Positions 6,205-10,166 of a stretch of 10,166 bases of DNA are shown here, piece after piece. The notes beneath the pieces are model-generated. The model was not told the DNA's origin, searched no databases, and saw only the letters and a program-made list of their open reading frames with translations. Numbering within the stretch: the first letter of the stretch is position 1; the number at the start of each line of letters is the position of its first letter. Made by a program: the position numbers and the translations under genes. This stretch comes from JBBQBQ01 sp038317685 (GTDB lineage: Bacteria; Desulfobacterota; Desulfuromonadia; Desulfuromonadales; DDH964): NCBI GenBank assembly GCA_038317685.1, contig JBBQBQ010000118.1, forward strand, positions 1-10,166, in the 5' to 3' direction.

Positions 6205-6960
6205 TCAGCGCCACAGGCTTGGATCGAGGGCGATCGTGACTTTGGTCAGATAGGCGAATTCAGCCATTTCCGCCAGGCACCCTTGCCAGAGGCCGAAGTT
6301 GTCGGCCTTCGCCTGTTTTCCGTCGTTTTTCGGGGAGGCCGCCTTGAGCTTCTCCTGGAGGTTTTTCACTTCGTCAAAGCGTCCTTCCTCGATGAGTTTC
6401 CGGACCTGTTCTGCGAGCTTCGCCATCTCGGCCGGATTTCCCCGGGACTCCGCCGTCACTCCCATCGATTGGTCCCGGCAACGGTCGCGAATTTTTTTAT
6501 CCTGATCGTCGCGGTAGTAAGCCTGCAGCAGCCATTCGTAGCGCGATTTCAATGCGGCTAATTCGCTCTCATGGCCTGGGTGTGCCTTGGCTTGCTGCTC
6601 GAGTTCGAGAAAAAGGCTGCGGGTCGTATTCAGGTTGGCCATGACAGCCGGCTGCCATTCGACAAAGACTTCCGAGGCGTCGGCGAGGGTATAGTCACCA
6701 TGGGCTGCCTTGATGATTTTCATGACCTGATCATAGCTGTGAACGATGAGGGGAAGCTTGTTATCCCCACGGCTTTTGCCTTCGTCCTAGTGGGGAAGCC
6801 GGGCGTATTGGGGGACGTAGAAGGCCTGCACCTTGTCGTGCGGATCACAAACGGCGAACTGGACGTCGTTCCCCGTTTTGCCCGGGGGGAGCGACAGGCG
6901 AACCGCCCCCGGATAAACCGGAGCAACTAGCTTTTCCTGGGGGAGGCAAAGGGGACGTTC
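6205..6960 (-). pseudogene. Unidentified gene broken by an in-frame amber codon and lacking its 5' end
   Basis: Minus-strand translation in one frame from 6960 gives 57 codons, including EKLVAPVYPGAVRLSLPPGK and then CDPHDKVQAFYVPQYARLPH. It meets TAG at 6789-6787, then continues in the same frame through DNKLPLIVHSYDQVMKII into a 172-codon stretch from the ATG at 6723. That stretch is rich in charged residues, has a helical look (LAEQVRKLIEEGRFDEVKNL) and ends DPSLWR. The ATG has no proper ribosome site: AGG is only 3 nt away. The protein therefore once ran through the TAG, about 250 residues or more. Upstream, an in-frame TAA lies inside a palindrome at 6951-6983, and no start codon or signal peptide remains. 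The YPGA...DKVQAFY pattern resembles exported DUF-type proteins, but I do not recognise the family with certainty. The 172-codon part could still be expressed by itself. Confidence 0.75.
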
Positions 6961-6983
6961 TTAATAAGTTGAATAACGTCCCC
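6951..6983. repeat. 33-nt palindrome with GGGGACGTT / AACGTCCCC arms
   Basis: Perfect 9-bp arms (6951-6959 and 6975-6983) flank a 15-nt AT-rich loop containing CTTAATAAG. The GGGGAC...GTCCCC termini match those of the hairpin units around iorAB, although the interior differs. It lies exactly at the broken 5' end of the decayed gene. Probably a REP-like repeat. Confidence 0.8.
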
Positions 6984-7000
6984 GACGATTCCTGGCGCGG

Positions 7001-7065
7001 GCGTAGATCGCGCCGCGGGTCAGTCCGGCAAAGATGAATGGAAGCAGGTCCCGGGTACTGGTCAT
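7001..7065 (-). pseudogene. Fossil 5' fragment of a second livH
   Basis: The minus strand reads ATG at 7065 then TSTRDLLPFIFAGLTRGAIY, clearly parallel to LivH MINTQDLLQFIFAGLTSGAI. The match stops abruptly after 22 codons, where the sequence turns into unrelated RARNRRGR and then the 33-nt palindrome. Only the first helix of the permease remains, so it cannot be functional. The differences from livH are a mix of silent and replacement changes. The matched upstream 72 nt shows that more than the coding start was copied or conserved. Confidence 0.85.
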
Positions 7066-7137
7066 CGGTCCCTCGTCAAGCGACAGGGGATACCCGAAGT
7101 CCATCCGCTTTGAAAAGGGGAAATTGCCCGGAAAAGC
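7001..7137 (-). repeat. Duplicated segment, copy B
   Basis: 137 nt aligning with 4206-4344 on the same strand at roughly 84% identity by hand count. It comprises a 65-nt livH 5' fragment and 72 nt of its upstream region. From 7138 to the bacteriohemerythrin stop (7200) I see nothing recognisable. Confidence 0.85.
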
Positions 7138-7199
7138 TCGGATTACGAGGGTGGAGCTGGTGCCGGAGGGGCCGGGTCGGGGAGTGCCGAAAGAGCTTC

Positions 7200-7604
7200 C
7201 TACTGGACCTTCCGGATATATTCCCCGTAATGTTGATCCGCCTCCAGAATATGGGAGAGGAGCCAGTCACGCATGAAATGGAAGACGCTCAGCGGGACTG
7301 TCTTGACTTCCTGGAAGTGTTCCCGGCGCAGTTCGAGGAGTAGTTTTTGGAAATACTGATGTTGGGCTTTATGCTGCGCCTTTTCGGGGAATCCGATTTG
7401 TTCGAAGAGCTGTTCTTCCTTGGAGAAGTGGACCATCGCGTAATCGAAGAGATCTTTAAACAATTGATCGATCTGCTCCGGGGTTCGATCCTGCCGTTCG
7501 TTGTATTCGTACATCTGGTTCAGAAGTTCGAAAAATCTCTGATGCTGTCGATCCATCTCCTCGAAATGGACGTTAAACTTGTCGCTCCACGTATAGAAAC
7601 CCAT
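7200..7604 (-). CDS. Bacteriohemerythrin (single-domain hemerythrin-like O2-binding protein)
   Basis: Small soluble non-heme di-iron protein that binds O2 reversibly; in bacteria it is linked to oxygen sensing, storage or delivery. The product is 134 residues from the ATG at 7604. All seven di-iron ligands can be read: H21, H59, E63 (HFSKEE), H78, H82 (HKAQH), H118 and D123 (HILEAD). It opens GFYTWSDKFNVHFEEMDRQH, the usual N-terminal strand and first helix. A second ATG two codons earlier (7610) directly abuts the GGAGG at 7615-7611, so the 7604 start with 6-nt spacing is preferred. Upstream is a good sigma-70 type promoter at 7720-7692. It diverges from katG, suggesting a shared role in oxygen tolerance (inference). 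No methyl-accepting or GGDEF domain is attached, so it is not a chemoreceptor fusion. Confidence 0.95.
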   Translation of the reverse strand: MGFYTWSDKFNVHFEEMDRQHQRFFELLNQMYEYNERQDRTPEQIDQLFKDLFDYAMVHFSKEEQLFEQIGFPEKAQHKAQHQYFQKLLLELRREHFQEVKTVPLSVFHFMRDWLLSHILEADQHYGEYIRKVQ

Positions 7605-7691
7605 CGTCATCCTCCATCGAGGTTGCTGAATCCTGCTTGGCCAGGCCTGGCACCGGCCTTCGTCCCCCCCCGTGCGGTTGCTGTCGCATCG

Positions 7692-7720
7692 AGTCTACAA
7701 GACCGGGCGGCACCCGTCAA
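7692..7720 (-). promoter_or_regulatory. Sigma-70 type promoter for the bacteriohemerythrin gene
   Basis: On the minus strand TTGACG (7720-7715) is followed by a 17-nt spacer and TAGACT (7697-7692). This is 5 of 6 and 4 of 6 matches to the consensus with ideal spacing. It predicts a leader of about 80 nt before the ATG at 7604. Confidence 0.65.
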
Positions 7721-7845
7721 AACCTTTTCAGGATCTTGACGAGGCTGCACCCTTCCCGACCAGACCCTTGATGGCCAGGATTCATCGCCGGTTAGGAACT
7801 TTCGCCTGATTAGTGTTACCCAGCTCCTGCGGATCAAAATGTACG

Positions 7846-8061
7846 TTACCGAGCGAGAATGGGGATAAAGGTCGGGCCCTGACCATGGACAATGACTGTC
7901 TGTCCATGGTCAGGGTCTGACCTTAAAAGCCTTCGGGCCAATGGCAAGATGCCGTCCATTGCCTGGGTTTTCATCCCACTCCGGTCATTAATGTCATGGC
8001 GAAAAGCTTCAAGCCTCCCCTGGTTCCAAAAGCGCTCGCTGGGTTCGACAGAATAGGCCAT
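7846..8061 (-). other. Uncertain 71-codon open frame overlapping the katG promoter
   Basis: The minus strand from an ATG at 8061 reads MAYSVEPSERFWNQGRLEAF and continues RHDINDRSGMKTQAMDGILP, which looks protein-like in composition. It then runs through the 57-nt palindrome, ending near 7846. There is no ribosome site (the sequence before the ATG is TATAGCCTA), and the start lies inside the katG promoter spacer. It may be a fragment of a gene truncated by the palindrome, or chance. I do not recognise the family. Confidence 0.3.
7868..7924. repeat. 57-nt hairpin with 24-bp arms
   Basis: Arms 7868-7891 and 7901-7924 pair over 24 positions: 15 perfect pairs nearest the loop (CCCTGACCATGGACA and its complement), then a 3-pair patch with two G-U wobbles, then 6 more perfect pairs. 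The loop is 9 nt (ATGACTGTC). The outer part is built on GGTC...GACC. No T-run follows on the plus side. It may be a mobile-element end or REP-like repeat, or a barrier between divergent transcripts. Confidence 0.85.
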
Positions 8062-8072
8062 TAGGCTATACT
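8045..8072 (+). promoter_or_regulatory. Sigma-70 type promoter for katG
   Basis: TCGACA (8045-8050), a 16-nt spacer and TATACT (8067-8072): 5 of 6 matches to each consensus hexamer. Transcription would start near 8079, giving a leader of about 39 nt before the katG ATG at 8118. Confidence 0.65.
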
Positions 8073-8083
8073 TACGGGAGGTC

Positions 8084-8097
8084 AGAGACAGGTCTCT
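8084..8097. promoter_or_regulatory. Perfect short inverted repeat in the katG leader
   Basis: AGAGAC (8084-8089) and GTCTCT (8092-8097) around AG, just after the predicted transcription start. The position fits an operator or a 5'-end hairpin. It does not match the PerR box (TTATAAT-type) or any OxyR pattern I can recognise. Confidence 0.35.
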
Positions 8098-8117
8098 AGC
8101 GAACAGGAGCCAACGAT

Positions 8118-10166
<2,049 letters not shown>

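Larger units (their letters stand above)
7605..8117. other. Divergent spacer between bacteriohemerythrin and katG
   Basis: 513 nt holding the two promoters, a 57-nt palindrome, a short inverted repeat in the katG leader and an uncertain 71-codon minus-strand frame. No convincing intact gene lies here. Confidence 0.6.

Noticed and set aside
6787..6789. Pyrrolysine or selenocysteine readthrough of the TAG
   Set aside because: No methylamine methyltransferase signature, no pyl genes and no sign of suppression; selenocysteine uses TGA. A nonsense mutation is simpler.
7140..7199. Terminator after bacteriohemerythrin
   Set aside because: The GGTGCC and GGAGTGCC blocks are direct, not inverted, so they do not form a stem with a following T-run.
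7638..7654. Sigma-54 promoter (TGGCAC...)
   Set aside because: The -24-like TGGCAC is followed by TTCG instead of TTGC at the -12 position, so the essential GC is absent.

Overview
The window looks like chromosomal DNA from a GC-rich anaerobic or facultative proteobacterium. The best guess is Desulfobacterota, Desulfuromonadia-like. That guess rests on the mix of branched-chain amino-acid transport, indolepyruvate:ferredoxin oxidoreductase, bacteriohemerythrin and catalase-peroxidase, and on abundant GGGGAC...GTCCCC intergenic palindromes. It is inference from content, not from a search.

Left half (1-4270, all minus strand). In transcription order: livH (4270-3404), a repeat-filled gap, iorA-iorB (3068-727, overlapping by ATGA), a second repeat-filled gap, then livM (424 to beyond the left edge). 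LivH and LivM are the two permease subunits of one ABC importer and are normally adjacent. Here the iorAB pair, which oxidises aryl-pyruvates, sits between them. Each flanking gap carries a 125-nt four-hairpin element in the same orientation plus GGGGACTGGCTCC / GGTGCCTGTCCCC hairpin units. One of these units supplies the last codons and stop of iorB.

Middle (4416-6204, minus strand). A glycosyltransferase-like gene is followed 47 nt later by a TrmH/SpoU-type RNA methyltransferase, probably one transcript. About 340 nt of largely featureless sequence lies upstream.

Decayed stretch (6205-7199). A minus-strand gene is broken by an in-frame amber codon and appears to have lost its 5' end. A 33-nt palindrome follows, then a 137-nt segment that duplicates the first 22 codons of livH and its upstream region at about 84% identity. 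This is the most eroded part of the window.

Right part (7200-10166). A bacteriohemerythrin gene (minus) and katG (plus, cut by the right edge) diverge from a 513-nt spacer. Each has a convincing sigma-70 type promoter. Between the two promoters lies a 57-nt hairpin with 24-bp arms. Together the two genes suggest an oxygen and peroxide handling locus.

No new defence or biosynthetic system is evident. The unusual material is the repeat architecture, the split liv operon, the fossil duplication and the amber-interrupted gene.
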